Origin: Paguma larvata
Taxonomy: Eukaryota > Chordata > Mammalia > Carnivora > Viverridae
Length of the DNA stretch: 64,000 nucleotides
Reading direction: 5' to 3'
NCBI GenBank assembly: GCA_030068075.1
Contig: CM057826.1
Location: 47,956,558-48,020,557 of the forward strand
Shown here: positions 45,475 through 56,659 of the stretch, one piece after another
Layout of the letters: the number at the start of each line of letters is the position of its first letter
Numbering within the stretch: the stretch's first letter is position 1
Program-made: the position numbers and the translations under genes
Notes under the pieces: generated by a model
Told to the model about the DNA's origin: nothing
Seen by the model: the letters and a program-made list of their open reading frames with translations, nothing else
Database searches by the model: none

Positions 45475-45700
45475 ACACTCCCTTGGGTTTTAAGAACACT
45501 TTCAACTTTTCAAAGCCTTTTAACATCCATTATTTCATTTGATCCTACAAGAACATGATGAGATAGGCGGGGCAGGGATTACCTCGTTTGACAGATGAGA
45601 GAATGAAGAAGGCACAGAGAGGTTCAGAAGGCTTCCAAAGTCACACAGCTAGACATATGCTCCATAACCCTGAGCTTTCTTCTATTCTAGACACTCAAGG
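45475..45700 (-). mobile_element. MIR SINE, minus strand
   Basis: 'attatttcatttgatcctac', 'cgtttgacagatgagagaat', 'aggcacagagaggttcagaa' and 'ccaaagtcacacagctagac' are reversed MIR. Confidence 0.85.
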
Positions 45701-45704
45701 ACGA

Positions 45705-46075
45705 AGTAGGGAGGGAAGACCACTAAAAGTGAAATATTGAATGTGTTCTTCGGTGCCCGGAAAATTAATGGGGGTTAAAACACAACTGCCCATGAAAAAG
45801 ATGTAAGAATACTTCTAAAAAAACATAAAGAGTTGGAATTAATAAACTGCAAATTATAAGAAAATACATACAGGAAAAAATTACTAGAAGCAATTACTAA
45901 CATGAGTAGAAGCCAGGATGGTGACATTTGAAGAACTTTCTGGAGGACAGTAAGGGGTCTTCTATGCCTGCTGCAAACTTAATAGAATTGGGAATGGTGT
46001 CTTATGGACTGACTGGAGCAGCACTGTGGGGAAAGCACATGATTATCCCCAACCCCTCTGTCTCTGGGGTCTATC
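45705..46075. other. Unique non-coding sequence
   Basis: Nothing recognisable. Confidence 0.45.
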
Positions 46076-46079
46076 TTAT

Positions 46080-46165
46080 GACACCTGAACTCTTAAGTAC
46101 CCTATGACCAGCATCTAGCACATTATCTGACCCATAGTAGGTCCTCATAGTAGGTGGACTGATTG
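46080..46165 (+). mobile_element. L2 tail fragment, plus strand
   Basis: 'ccagcatctagcacattatc' and 'tgacccatagtaggtcctca' resemble the last 80 bases of L2. Its tail position abuts the GGAA tract. Confidence 0.55.
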
Positions 46166-46167
46166 AT

Positions 46168-46273
46168 GGAAGGAAGGAAGGAAGGAAGGAAGGAAGGAAG
46201 GAAGGAAGGAAGGAAGGAAGGGAGGGAGGAAGGAAGGAAGGAAGGAAGGGAGGGAGGGAGGGAGGGAGGGAGG
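46168..46273 (+). repeat. (GGAA)n tract with GGGA blocks
   Basis: About 105 bases of GGAA units ending in GGGA units. It is inverted relative to the CCTT tract 1.8 kb upstream. Frames through it are not genes. Confidence 0.95.
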
Positions 46274-46274
46274 A

Positions 46275-47155
46275 CTCTGCGCAGAAAGATGGAAGAAGCT
46301 ATCCATCTGCTGTGGACCTGGCCCATTCTAGTAGATGTCTGTCATTTTTCCTGCCCAATCCCTCTACCACCTCTTTGTACTTTCCCTTTAGTCAATTGCC
46401 CCTCGTTTATTCATCGTGATCCTAGGGGGGTGATAGCCAAGTCAGGCCAATCCAACTGTTTCTCTTCTTAGGCCTTGACAAAAGGAGAACGCAGGAGAGG
46501 AGGTGGTAGGAGCCCAAGCCTTTGGCTGATGGCAAGCTGAGAGACCCTTACTTCCTATGACCCAGATCCCCAGGGCTGCCTGATGTACTCATCTTCCCAA
46601 GGCCTGATTATTCAACTCTTTTTCTGACTTTTAAGCTTACCAGTTATTTCTCCAATAAATTCCTACATTCTTGCTTAAGTTGTCAAGAGTCAGTTTCTCT
46701 TGCTTGTAACCAAAGGGAGACCTGCCCTCAAAGTGAGCGGCTGAGTAGGTAGGGTTGCTGTTGTATCAGCTGGTGCAATTCCAAGAGCCTCTAAATAGGC
46801 CTTGCTATTCTTCTGAGTCTGCCTCCCAGGACGTATCAATAATATAAATATAAGAAAGAAGTGCCTAGCTTGTTAGAGTAGTCCCAGCTGATGCAGCAAA
46901 GAGATACCTACTTTAAATATTTCACTCCATTTCTCTCCATTTGGATTGGAATTGGGCAAAATAGAGCCAGCGGAGTGACAGAAAGAGGTGGAAAAAAAAA
47001 ACAACCCACAAATAGGGCTTCTCCCTTTGCCTCACTCAGCAGCTGGAGTCTCCAGTTGAACCAACTCCTACCCAATTCCAACAGAAAGCCCTCTGGCAGT
47101 CACTAGTCTAATCCACCACAGGCTTGTGCTCTCTTGTCTGCAAGGAAAAATCATT
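46275..47155. other. Mostly unique sequence; possible LTR end
   Basis: 46640-46720 has 'ctccaataaattcctacatt' followed by 'tcagtttctcttgcttgtaa', which resembles the polyadenylation-site region and 3' end of some old LTRs. I cannot name a family, and no internal retroviral sequence is present. The rest shows nothing. Confidence 0.35.
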
Positions 47156-47159
47156 ATCT

Positions 47160-47351
47160 TTTTTTAAGTTTATTTATTTATTTTTGAGGGTGGAGGAGCA
47201 GAAAGAGAGAGAGAAAGAGAGATTGAATTCCAAGCAGGCTCCGTGCTGTCTGCACAGAGCCTGACACAGGGCTTAATCTCACAAACCACATCATGATCTG
47301 AACTGAAATCAAGAGTCAGACACTTAACCAACTGAGCTACCCAGCCGCCCC
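47160..47351 (-). mobile_element. Cat-type CAN-SINE, minus strand
   Basis: The reverse complement runs from 'ggggcggctgggtagctcag' through 'gtcagacacttaaccaactg' (plus-strand reading) and 'ctgtgctgacagc'-type blocks to the 'caaaaataaataaataaac' tail. It is moderately diverged and lacks part of the CT-rich region. Confidence 0.9.
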
Positions 47352-47354
47352 TGG

Positions 47355-48105
47355 AAGAAATATTATTGAAACATCCTACCTGTGATACAGGTGCTGCTTC
47401 CCACCTTCCGAGGCACACCAAGAGTTGTGCTGGCTTCCTGGCTCTCTAATACCCAGCAACACCCCCAACACCCAACTGAGCCACAATCTTCCAATAGCAC
47501 AATAACTAGAGAGCTATAGTCTGCACCTCCTGTTCCAACAAGAAACAGGAAAGAATGGGTTGCAGAAAGAGCGAGAGCTTCCTAAAGCCTCCTCTTCAAT
47601 CCCCAGGTCAAAAAGCTGGGATTCTTGGTTTTTAATAAAATGGATTATTAGACCTGAATGCAGATTGCAGGGATGGGAGATCACTGCTCCTGTGCCAAAT
47701 GATGGGTAACTTCTTGTCAGACTGTAGAACGGGCACAAACCTCTTCATGTCAAATGATGGATAAAAATGGCCATCAGGTTCTTGGAAATCCTCAAAGTGC
47801 TTAGTCACAGTGATCACTGTAATCCACCACCAATTAAACCAAACGCAGGCATCCCCAGGATCGAGGCAGAGAGAAACTTGGAGCAGTGGCACAGCCCTTC
47901 TCACTAAGTCTTCCTCTTTTGAGGTAGCTCCAAACTCAGCTCATGGCCATGAGAGGCCAGTAGCCATGGGCACCAAGAACAGGCCGGCAGTAAGTGCTTC
48001 AAAGCATCTACTGAAGATGCTGGAGAAGTCTGTGAGAAGTCAAGTGACTATCTAGACATTCGTTCATGTGATCATTCGTTCAAGACGTATTAATTTGTTA
48101 TAAAG
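47355..48105. other. Unique non-coding sequence
   Basis: Overlapping frames on both strands at 47514-48055 have no recognisable domain. Confidence 0.5.
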
Positions 48106-48109
48106 CATC

Positions 48110-48560
48110 CAAGACATGCTATAACTCACTCCTGCTTTCATTCAAGACAACACCTTCAAGTTGACTACCTGGGTTGCTATGCTAAGTGCTACGGGCTATG
48201 TAGTTTTTATGCCAAGTTCTAGATGGCATATCCCTTATAGAGCTTACAGGGCTAGAAGGGGGGTTAAAATATTGGGGGGGGAGGGAAGAGAACAACAACT
48301 AGAATCCAAGTAGAAAGTTATGAGTGACATGAGAGATCCCAATAAAAACAACAGAACTATAGAGGAGCCTTTGGAGAAAGGATTAAGGACAGATGAGGAC
48401 ACCCCAGGGAGGAAGCAAAACACGAGCCTCTTGGCACAGGATGAGAATGATTCTAAACTCAGGAGTAGAACCTAGGGACGGCGCAGTCAAAGTGCAGGGA
48501 GAGCAATACACAGTACACACTCAGGAAAACCCCACATGACACCCTGATGGTGCTCTTCAG
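48110..48560 (-). mobile_element. Possible L2-related old repeat, minus strand
   Basis: 'tatgctaagtgctacgggct' and 'cccttatagagcttacaggg' fit the reversed L2 tail and UTR. Beyond 48260 the similarity is weak. Confidence 0.4.
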
Positions 48561-48564
48561 CTGC

Positions 48565-48880
48565 AGTGGAACACGTTGCAAGGACATCCCAGGTACACGA
48601 GGCCCTGGATTCCTATCAGGAAGGCCACGAGACAACACTAGGCAGTCTATGAAACTAGGGGAAGTCTCTCTGTTGGAAAGAGGCATAACCAGAAGTGCAT
48701 AGCAAAGAAGGCTTCCCTGGCTGCAGTGGAGGGGCAGCTCAGGCAGGAAGACAAGTAAGAAGGATACTGCAACAAGGCAGGCCCAAACTATGGTGGTGAA
48801 ACCAGAGAGTAGTCACGCAAGGACTAACTCTCACTGAAACCTCTCTAGCTCAGTCCTGGAAAACAAACATTGGGCTTGGT
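48565..48880. other. Unique non-coding sequence
   Basis: Nothing recognisable. Confidence 0.45.
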
Positions 48881-48884
48881 TTTA

Positions 48885-49080
48885 AGAGGCAATGTGATTC
48901 CACACAGAACTGAACTCCAAGTCAGGAAGTCTAGTGTCTAGCGCCAACTCAAGCAAAAACTAGCTGTGTGATTTCAAGCCAGTCCCTTAACCACTCTGCA
49001 CCTTGCTCTCTTTATCTGTCATTATATGTAGTTATACTTAATGGGAATTATTGTTAAAATGGGCATATATTAACGTATTT
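48885..49080 (+). mobile_element. MIR SINE, plus strand
   Basis: 'actccaagtcaggaagtcta', 'aaactagctgtgtgatttca', 'agccagtcccttaaccactc' and 'gctctctttatctgtcatta' match MIR in order. Confidence 0.85.
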
Positions 49081-49344
49081 TCACTTTTTGGTAAGAACTA
49101 AAAACACAGGTTAAATAACAGAATGACACTGTTTCCATAAGGTGGTCCTTCAAGGCTCTACATTTTCTTCTGTGTCAGAATCTAACTTTAAACTTGAGCT
49201 AATCTCAATGAAACCCATCACTTTCTATTTTCCTCGGTGAGCCAAGCGATAACAAGAGCCCATGACATGTATGAGAACTCCAAATATAGATCCCCACACT
49301 GAGGCATGCGACCTGCTACATGTCTCGACGTCCAGTCATTATAG

Positions 49345-49580
49345 AAAGAATGGCACAGTACTAACGTCATGGGGGTGGGGGGATCAAATCCCATCTGCTA
49401 CTTACTGTCTGTGTAAACTTGAGAAATTTCCTATTCTGCCTTAATTTCTCCATCTGTAAAATAGGGCTAATAATCTCTATTACCTACTATTAATGAGAAT
49501 GTTAAATAAATATGTACTACAGACCACAGTACCTAGCACACAGTGAGCACTCGAGAAATAATGGCTGTTATTCATTGTTA
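49345..49580 (+). mobile_element. MIR SINE, plus strand
   Basis: 'tcaaatcccatctgctactt', 'aatttctccatctgtaaaat' and 'acctagcacacagtgagcac' match the MIR core and 3' region. Confidence 0.85.
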
Positions 49581-49599
49581 TTTTTATTATCGCTGACAT

Positions 49600-49873
49600 C
49601 CCATGCATTGTTTCATTAATTTCAAACTACAATATTTTGCATATCCACTCTAGCATACCAGATGGATGCTTAGAAATATCTGAATCGCTTATGAAAACAC
49701 TTTGAAACATTCCATTGAATAAGTTACTGGTTTATTTTTTAAGGTGAAAAATCTCATATTTTATGAAAGAGATGTCTATGCAGAGATAGTATTTTTAAAA
49801 ACACTACCACATGTTTTGCCACTACTTCTTGACAAAATGTTTTTCAAGAAAAGAGAAAGTGTGCGCGTGCCCC

Positions 49874-49910
<37 letters not shown>

Positions 49911-50280
49911 ACACACACTCATTCTGTTGTCAAGAAAATGTATCAAGCCTGAGATGTTAATGTTGCCAAAAGATGACAGTATTTGGCAGGCCTAAAAATA
50001 TTTGTCATCCTAAAAGTATTTATGCAAAAGCAAAAAATATTCAATATTTTAGTCACTTTAGGTGATTAAGGCAAGTCATTAGGTTTTGGTTTAAAATGTT
50101 TTTGAAGGAAATTCACCCTTCTCAAACCTTGCTAGTTTTATCCTTCTGCATATAAAATTTAAACCACTTCTTAAGTTTTATCTGTGTTACCTGTGGAGTT
50201 TCTGGCATGTGCACAATGCAAGGGCTAAAAAGCCTTCCTCACCTACCCAATCCAGCGCCTCCAGTGTTTTTGCAACACTT
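49600..50280. other. Unique AT-rich sequence containing a CA repeat
   Basis: No gene. The frame at 49744-49995 runs through the CA tract and is not credible. Confidence 0.5.
49876..49919 (+). repeat. (CA)n microsatellite
   Basis: About 20 CA units with one GA interruption, preceded by an alternating 'gtgcgcgtgc' that could favour left-handed DNA. Confidence 0.95.
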
Positions 50281-50284
50281 TTAA

Positions 50285-50400
50285 ATTAGAAGCATTTACC
50301 AGTTCTGAGACCTTGAGCGACTTACTAATTCCCCAAATCCCAGTTTCCTCTTCTTTTACAAAGTTGGGGTGGGGGTAGAATTGAGGGAGAATATAAGTCC
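50285..50400 (+). mobile_element. MIR SINE fragment, plus strand
   Basis: 'agttctgagaccttgagcga', 'cttactaattccccaaatcc' and 'cagtttcctcttcttttaca' follow MIR. Confidence 0.65.
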
Positions 50401-50464
50401 TGCAGGCTTACCAAGAGAGAATGGATTTGATAAATCTTTTTGTTAATGGCAAAGCTATTTAAAG

Positions 50465-50496
50465 GGGGTGGGGGTGGGGAGGAAGGAGAGGGGGGT
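50465..50496 (+). repeat. G-rich tract, possible G-quadruplex
   Basis: Runs of five, five, four and six G lie within 32 bases. One-base loops separate the first three. Confidence 0.75.
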
Positions 50497-50499
50497 GTT

Positions 50500-51425
50500 T
50501 AAACCCATAAAGCTAAAGCTTATTCAACTAAGACTTTCCTCAGTATTTTCCTTGCAGAACCCTTAAATAAATCCTTGTAAGGACAAAAAGGTGCCCCTTT
50601 TGCCTAAATGCAAGTAACTGTTGCGTTCATTTAGAAGCGGAGGCTAAAATGCTCCCAATGGCTTTCCTTAATGATTTTTTTTTCATCAGAATTAAAGAAG
50701 TGTATGCCCTTTTGGAACTATTTATGAATGTGTATCTTGTGAAGTTATAAATACATTGAGATCCATTTCTCTTTGCTTCTTATAAAGACATTGATGTGTT
50801 TTTTCTGACATGCCTCATGAACTCAGTCAATCACAAGTCTTTCTTAATGGAAACCACATGTCTGCCCAGAACTGTGTAATTATAATGGTAGGATTCTTGG
50901 CACTGCCAGGAAAAGGGGCATTGTCAAACCAATTAAAGTTTATTTACTTACATACCATTTCTGGATCAGAATGTTCTTTCTTTTATGCTGATGCTGAGAA
51001 AATATATATCTCATCAAGTTGTTGTAATTGTTTTTTTTGGACAGATTTACGTTTCTTACCAATTATATTCCTGGTTTTCAGTTCCTTTGCATGTAACTAA
51101 AAATTTCTTTAAAAAGACATCTGGGAACAGCATCATGAGATATTCTGTAAATAAGACTTTGCACATTTTACACCAAAATTACTGTGCTTGGCTATTTTAC
51201 TGCTGAAATGTAATTTTATAGGATTTATCTTCACCAAGGGGTATATGAAGAACCCTGCTGCCTCCTCCAGACTGGTCAGGGATTGAGCATGGCCTACAAA
51301 GAGGTCTGGGCTTGGTATCTGGCTTGGCTACCAAATTGATGGACTATCGAGAAAAAAAAAAAAAGTTTATTAAAGTCTTAATATTTTATGGCTGAAAAAT
51401 AAGAATAAAAATTCTATTCACAGAA
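50500..51425. other. Unique AT-rich sequence
   Basis: Overlapping plus frames at 50810-51206 encode no recognisable domain. No repeat seen apart from an A run at 51352-51364. Confidence 0.5.
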
Positions 51426-51429
51426 ATAA

Positions 51430-51690
51430 CAGTGATAAGGGGAAGTACCAGGATCAGTGGGAAAAGCAGTGGGATAAACATGGGAGGGCAGTCACCAGCT
51501 AGCTGAATGGCCTTGGGTAAGCCCTTTAAACACTCGGAGCCTTCTTTCTAATCTGTAAAATGGGACTAATAATACTTACCTTGTGAGCCTCACAGAATTG
51601 CTTTGAATTTAAAATAAAATAAGGGAAAAGCACCTTGCAACATGCAAAGCAATTAACATGGCTGCTCTCTCTGACTGCCTTCAGGGTTCC
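51430..51690 (+). mobile_element. MIR SINE, plus strand
   Basis: 'cagtgggataaacatgggag', 'agctagctgaatggccttgg', 'cttctttctaatctgtaaaa' and 'acttaccttgtgagcctcac' match a near full-length MIR. Confidence 0.85.
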
Positions 51691-51694
51691 AAGG

Positions 51695-53645
51695 CTAAAT
51701 CGAGAACCACAATCACAAACAAGCAAAAGTAAAATGGAGGAATAAACATAGATTGTGTTCAGAACTAAGAGGTGAAGGGATTAAACAAACCGGACTGAAA
51801 ATCTCAAACTCGAGTCCACTTGGGAAGAACAGGGCCAGTCAAAGAAAGTAAACCTGTCCTGGGGAAACAGGACCTGCCAACGGCTACGAACATCACCCTC
51901 CACTTTTATCATTGGAGAGAAAGGATCCCAGTTTGTTGTCAAGGCAGATGGGAAGAGAGGGTGAGTTACATGGGTTTTCTTCTCTCATTCTGATGCTCGT
52001 ACCCACACTTCCCAGAAGAAGGCACAGGGATCCAGCCTTGGGAAAGCCACTAAAACTTCGGGTGGGATGGGCTTTTCAATCCTGCTGGTGGGATGGTTTA
52101 TCAAGCACAGAAGAAAGACAACATGAGCTCCATCTGCCATCTCTTATTTGTGGCCACCAAATTAAATGACCGTGAGACTCCTTTTTAATTTCCACCAAGG
52201 AAAAAACAATGAGAAATTCCAACAATATGAATAGATTAAAGCACACCCCAATTTTCTACAGGTACAATATGCAATGTGATTCCAAATATCATTTGGCTAT
52301 TGCTGTAGAGTGGTTTTGCCTAAGTCCAACAGGTAAGCCAGCGTTCGTTTAATAAATTCTGGCCCTTAGAGGCAAAGGAGTTTTCACCTTACAAAGTTCA
52401 CCATAAAAAATGTGAACATGCCTTGCTACAGGGGGCTGTGCTAACACAACCACTGGCAACACAGTACCACAGCCTGTAAAGAGATTCTCTGACAGCGGGG
52501 TCTGCTCTACTGGTGACAACTTTGGAAACACTGTTTATGGTCCTTTAGAGTGAAATACTGTATTTCTTGGAATTCCATGTCTAAATTCTTGTCTGACCTT
52601 AACATTTATATCATATTAGCTTGATGCCTCAAAACAAGAATGACTGATCTTCCATTCCATTTTACATTTCATCATGCAAATTGTTATTTTATCAGAAACT
52701 CACTTCTACCTCAAAATTCCAAATACATCATTACATTAAAAGACAAGTAGGGCAAAAACATAGTCTTGCTCAAACTAATAAAGCAGAAAATTCATGAACG
52801 ACTTTTTTCATTAGATAAGAAATCTTTACTCTAGACAGTGCTTAGTGATAAGTCCCTAGTTCATTTTGATTTTTGAATATTCAAACTAGTAATGCAGACA
52901 ATTTAGAGTTGATTTTTCTCATCATACAAGAATGCTTAACTAGAAAAAAGTTCTTGTAGTTTATTTTAATTTTTGGAAATTCATTCTGGATTTAACATTT
53001 CAGAAATGTATCAATTACATGAGAGGCACACTGCTGGTGTCTAGCAATACTCTCGGAGTGGACAGAGCTCTCCGATGGGTGAATAGCCATCAAGTGAGAG
53101 AAGTCAAGGCCTTCAAGTTAGTTATCCCTCTGTATTGTCCAAGAAGGCATGCCCCTACATGAAGAAAAGTTAGCTTCTGCTTGGAGAGCCTCTCTTCCTT
53201 GATGGGAGATTTTGAGGAATGGAAATAAGTGGTATGAAATTGGAGAAAAGGAATGCCAGAGCCTTCTCCAGCAACCAGTGTCCCTCTTCTCTTCTCCCTA
53301 ACATTCTATTGTCCTTGGACCCTTACATACAAATGGTGTAAAATAACCTGAACGTAGGTATCAATGGCATTTTTCTGGGGTCATATTTTATTTAACAAGA
53401 GACTAAGATTCAATGTGGAACAGTCCCTGAAGAGGAAAATTTTAGGCACAGTGACAAATCAGAGATGGAGAGACTCTAAGTACATTTGGCTTAGACCTGC
53501 TGGGAATGTGGCAGTGGGCATAGAAGGAACAGAAGGATTCTATAACCATATAATCCCCAAGTGTCTCTGAGCCCTGTGAGTCCTAGAAGCTGGATGACCT
53601 CCCAGTGCAGAGGCAGCTTTCAATGCCCTACAGGGGGATGCCCAA
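51695..53645. other. Unique non-coding sequence
   Basis: No gene or repeat recognised over about 1.95 kb. Confidence 0.5.
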
Positions 53646-53649
53646 GAAA

Positions 53650-53845
53650 GAGGCTAGAATAGCCATCATTTGGACAGTGGTATGACTCCAGGAGCTGCCA
53701 TTTGTGAAGTTCTGTGAGCTTGAATATATTCTTCAAACTCTCCAACCTTCTTGCAGGCTGTTGTCAGGATCAATTAGACAGTTAAAGAAAGAACCCAGCA
53801 CCATGCCTGGCACGGGATAACTGAATGATACAAATCTTAGTTTTT
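53650..53845 (+). mobile_element. MIR SINE, 3' half, plus strand
   Basis: 'ctgttgtcaggatcaattag' and 'cagcaccatgcctggcacgg' match the MIR 3' region. The core is diverged. Confidence 0.7.
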
Positions 53846-53849
53846 TCCT

Positions 53850-55555
53850 GCTTCATATCCCACTGCACAGACGTTCTGTGCTACTCCACGTATGGGTAGG
53901 GCGGCCCTAGCCTGAAACCATGAGCTAAGAAAAATGATCTCATCTTTGGTCAGAGACACGCAATGCAATTTTATTGTATGATGCACAGAGACTCCCAAAA
54001 TGTGTTAGCTCAAACCTACTGGATTCCAGAGGTGCAATGATGGGTCAAGTACTACAACAGAGGATTCAGCCTCCCTGAGGATCTTAGCCCTGCTTTTGGC
54101 AGTCTGGCCTGCAGCTTTCAAGAATACAAACGGCTCTAGCAGATTCTGGGCCCCAAATCCAACTTTAATTTACTGGTGACCTCATGGCTTTTAGGAGCAT
54201 TACACAGGACTTATCTGGAATCCACTCTTTCCTACGCCCTTTCTTTTATTGGATAAATCTGATGATCATGCTGATTTCTTGGATCCTTTTATCTAGAAAG
54301 GAATTTTTCTGGAAGTACTTAGTATTTTTTAATCAAATCAAGAAAGATGCCCAGGACTTTACAAATAACTGGTAAGCAAGCATATAATTTCTCAATATAC
54401 TTTCTTGACAAATTAGTGATGGTTCTGTTAAAATTTTTTTTGTGGAATAGTTTAATTGACTCTTACTTCATAGATTAACATTAATCACAAAGATTGTTTA
54501 CATTTTGAAGTTGGGAAGTTGTTATTTCTGTTTCCCACCCCCCAAAAAAGTGGCATTTTCTTCACTTTCTCCAAATCTGCTTTCCAGAAGTGATTTCAAA
54601 ATGTGAACTTATTCTTAACTACTTAATTCAATTCTGCATGTGAATTTATGAGGCAATGAGGAGACAAAAGACATGGGGAAATGATGGAAAGTGAGGCAAA
54701 TCTTAACACAATTTCTAAAAAAAAATTAAAAATAACTGCAGTTTAGTAAAAGTCTGCCTAAGTAGCCTTATAGGAACTGAACACCGACTGCTACCAATTA
54801 TTATTGTATTTTTAGTTTAAAGGCAACAAACACAAAAAATTGTGATACTCAGGCCCATCCCTAATAAAAGGAGACTCATACTACATGTCTAAATATGTCA
54901 AAGCTATAAGACTAACTCTAAATGAAAATATGTTACACCTCCCTTCTGGGTGAGTACTCCTTCATAACAACCTGGAAGGCCAGGTTTGATTTTAGAATAC
55001 TTGGACTCTCCAAAGTTCTACTCAAGAGTTTGGTGGCCCAGGGAGGCTAGCCCATCGTGTGCTACAACCCTTCTTCCATCTCTGACTCAGATCAGCACCT
55101 CAAGGGGCCCTGAAAACATACAGGAGCACTCCAACCTTCACATTCAATCTCCTCATCCTCTACAAACAGCTCCTCTGTCCAACTCTCAAAACTAGGATAC
55201 AAATACACTAGGGGACACCCTGAGAAGGGAGACCCAAATGAGAGACCCATATGAGCTTTGGAAAATGACTCAGGGCTCTTGGGGCATCTACTTCCAGGGT
55301 GCCAAGAACTCACGGTGTGATCTAAATAGGGTGCACATTTTCTAGGTGGCACCATGGACCTCTCATTCCATAGGGAGTGGTAGGACTGGGGGAGGGTCAA
55401 ACTGAGGCCCCCTAAAGAGCAGAGTCCAGAGGACTCTCTTATCTGAATGGTACTAGATATTCAGCCACATTCTGAATCAATGAGAAAACTGAGCATCCTA
55501 TATGGTTTAAACTAAGTATTTTACAGTTTCCAATTCTCTAAAATTTGTTAATCTA
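53850..55555. other. Unique non-coding sequence
   Basis: No supported gene. The frame at 54184-54375 is hydrophobic and ends beside a GTAAGC, but no acceptor or homology supports an exon. Confidence 0.5.
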
Positions 55556-55559
55556 CATA

Positions 55560-55965
55560 GTTTTGCTCACTCTCCATCTATTTCTCAATCCCCAAAAGTC
55601 CAGATTGCACCCACTAGGAAAGTTTTTTACTTTTTCCCATGCTATTGCCTCTGCCGTAAATAACTCTGACCTCCCACCATCTGCTTCCTCTGATAATTCC
55701 TCCTCATTCTGAGAGATTTAGTTCACAGCAACCACCTTCTCTAAGACACCTTTCGTGACTTCATTTTTGATTCCTTGGGACAGCCATTCCCCTCCTCAGT
55801 GGTACCACAGTAATCCTCCCTACATCACTACATTGCACTTCATCTTATTAAATTTTCATTATAACTTCTGCCCACCCCCACGCCCCCCAGTTCGGAGCTT
55901 CTCTGGCCAGTTGTATATCTATTTGTATTCCAGAGCCAAACACCCAATACATGCTTGCTAAAATG
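55560..55965 (+). mobile_element. L2 3' end, plus strand
   Basis: 'cccatgctattgcctctgcc' near 55638, 'agacacctttcgtgacttca' near 55744, 'gtaccacagtaatcctccct' and 'cacccaatacatgcttgcta' follow L2 from its coding end to its tail. Confidence 0.8.
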
Positions 55966-55989
55966 AACTAAACTCAACCCATAGTGCTA

Positions 55990-56235
55990 TCTTGTCAAAT
56001 GCAACCTCAACAAGGCTTTCCCCAACCTGCTCTAAAACAGCACCCGTTTCAAGCTCTAGTCCCTAGCCCTTATTTTTTATAACATCAAATACTTTACATT
56101 ACATTATATATTTACATTCCCCATTCAGGATATGAGTTTCACAAGGGCAGGGACTTTGTTTATATTATTGACTGCTGAATCCACAGTACCTAGAGTAGGC
56201 AAGCATTCAATAAATGTTGGGTAAGTAAATGAATG
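55990..56235 (+). mobile_element. Second L2 3' end, plus strand
   Basis: 'caacaaggctttccccaacc', 'tatgagtttcacaagggcag', 'ggactttgtttatattattg' and 'aagcattcaataaatgttgg' followed by 'taaatgaatg' match L2. Confidence 0.85.
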
Positions 56236-56452
56236 CACTAAACATGCTTGAAATATTTCAGCTTCTTAAAGCTTCAATTCATTGTATATCATTTTGCCAA
56301 TCCACCTACCACTGTTATTATCATTTCCTTTATAATTTTACTTTAAATCAATTCATGGTTTTATTTAATTAAAATTATTTTCAAAGGAAACTACACATAG
56401 AAAGCCAGTAAACTGAAGACAACCATAAAAATAGATATATGATAATTCACAG

Positions 56453-56585
56453 GGTGCCTGGGTGGTTCAATTGGTTGAGCATCTGACTCTTGATTTAGGC
56501 TCAGGTCATGATTTTATCAGCTCAGTGTCATGGAATCTAGCCCCATGTCTGCTTAAGATTCTCTCTCTCCCTCTGTCCCTCCCCT

Positions 56586-56630
<45 letters not shown>

Positions 56631-56637
56631 AAAAAAT
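56453..56637 (+). mobile_element. CAN-SINE, older subfamily, long target repeats
   Basis: 'gggtgcctgggtggttcaat', 'ctgactcttgatttaggctc' and 'aggtcatgattttatcagct' are followed by a CT tract of about 40 bases and a short A tail. The flanks share about 22 bases with two differences ('ataattca' against 'atgattca' at their ends), near 56428-56449 and 56633-56654. Confidence 0.9.
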
Positions 56638-56659
56638 AGGTATATGATGATTCAATTGA

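Noticed and set aside
46123..46471. Open frames rich in Gly/Arg/Lys/Glu and in Pro/Ser/Leu
   Set aside because: Produced by the GGAA tract.
54184..54375. Hydrophobic 63-codon frame ending beside GTAAGC
   Set aside because: A single donor-like hexamer is common by chance. No acceptor, homology or repeat context supports an exon.
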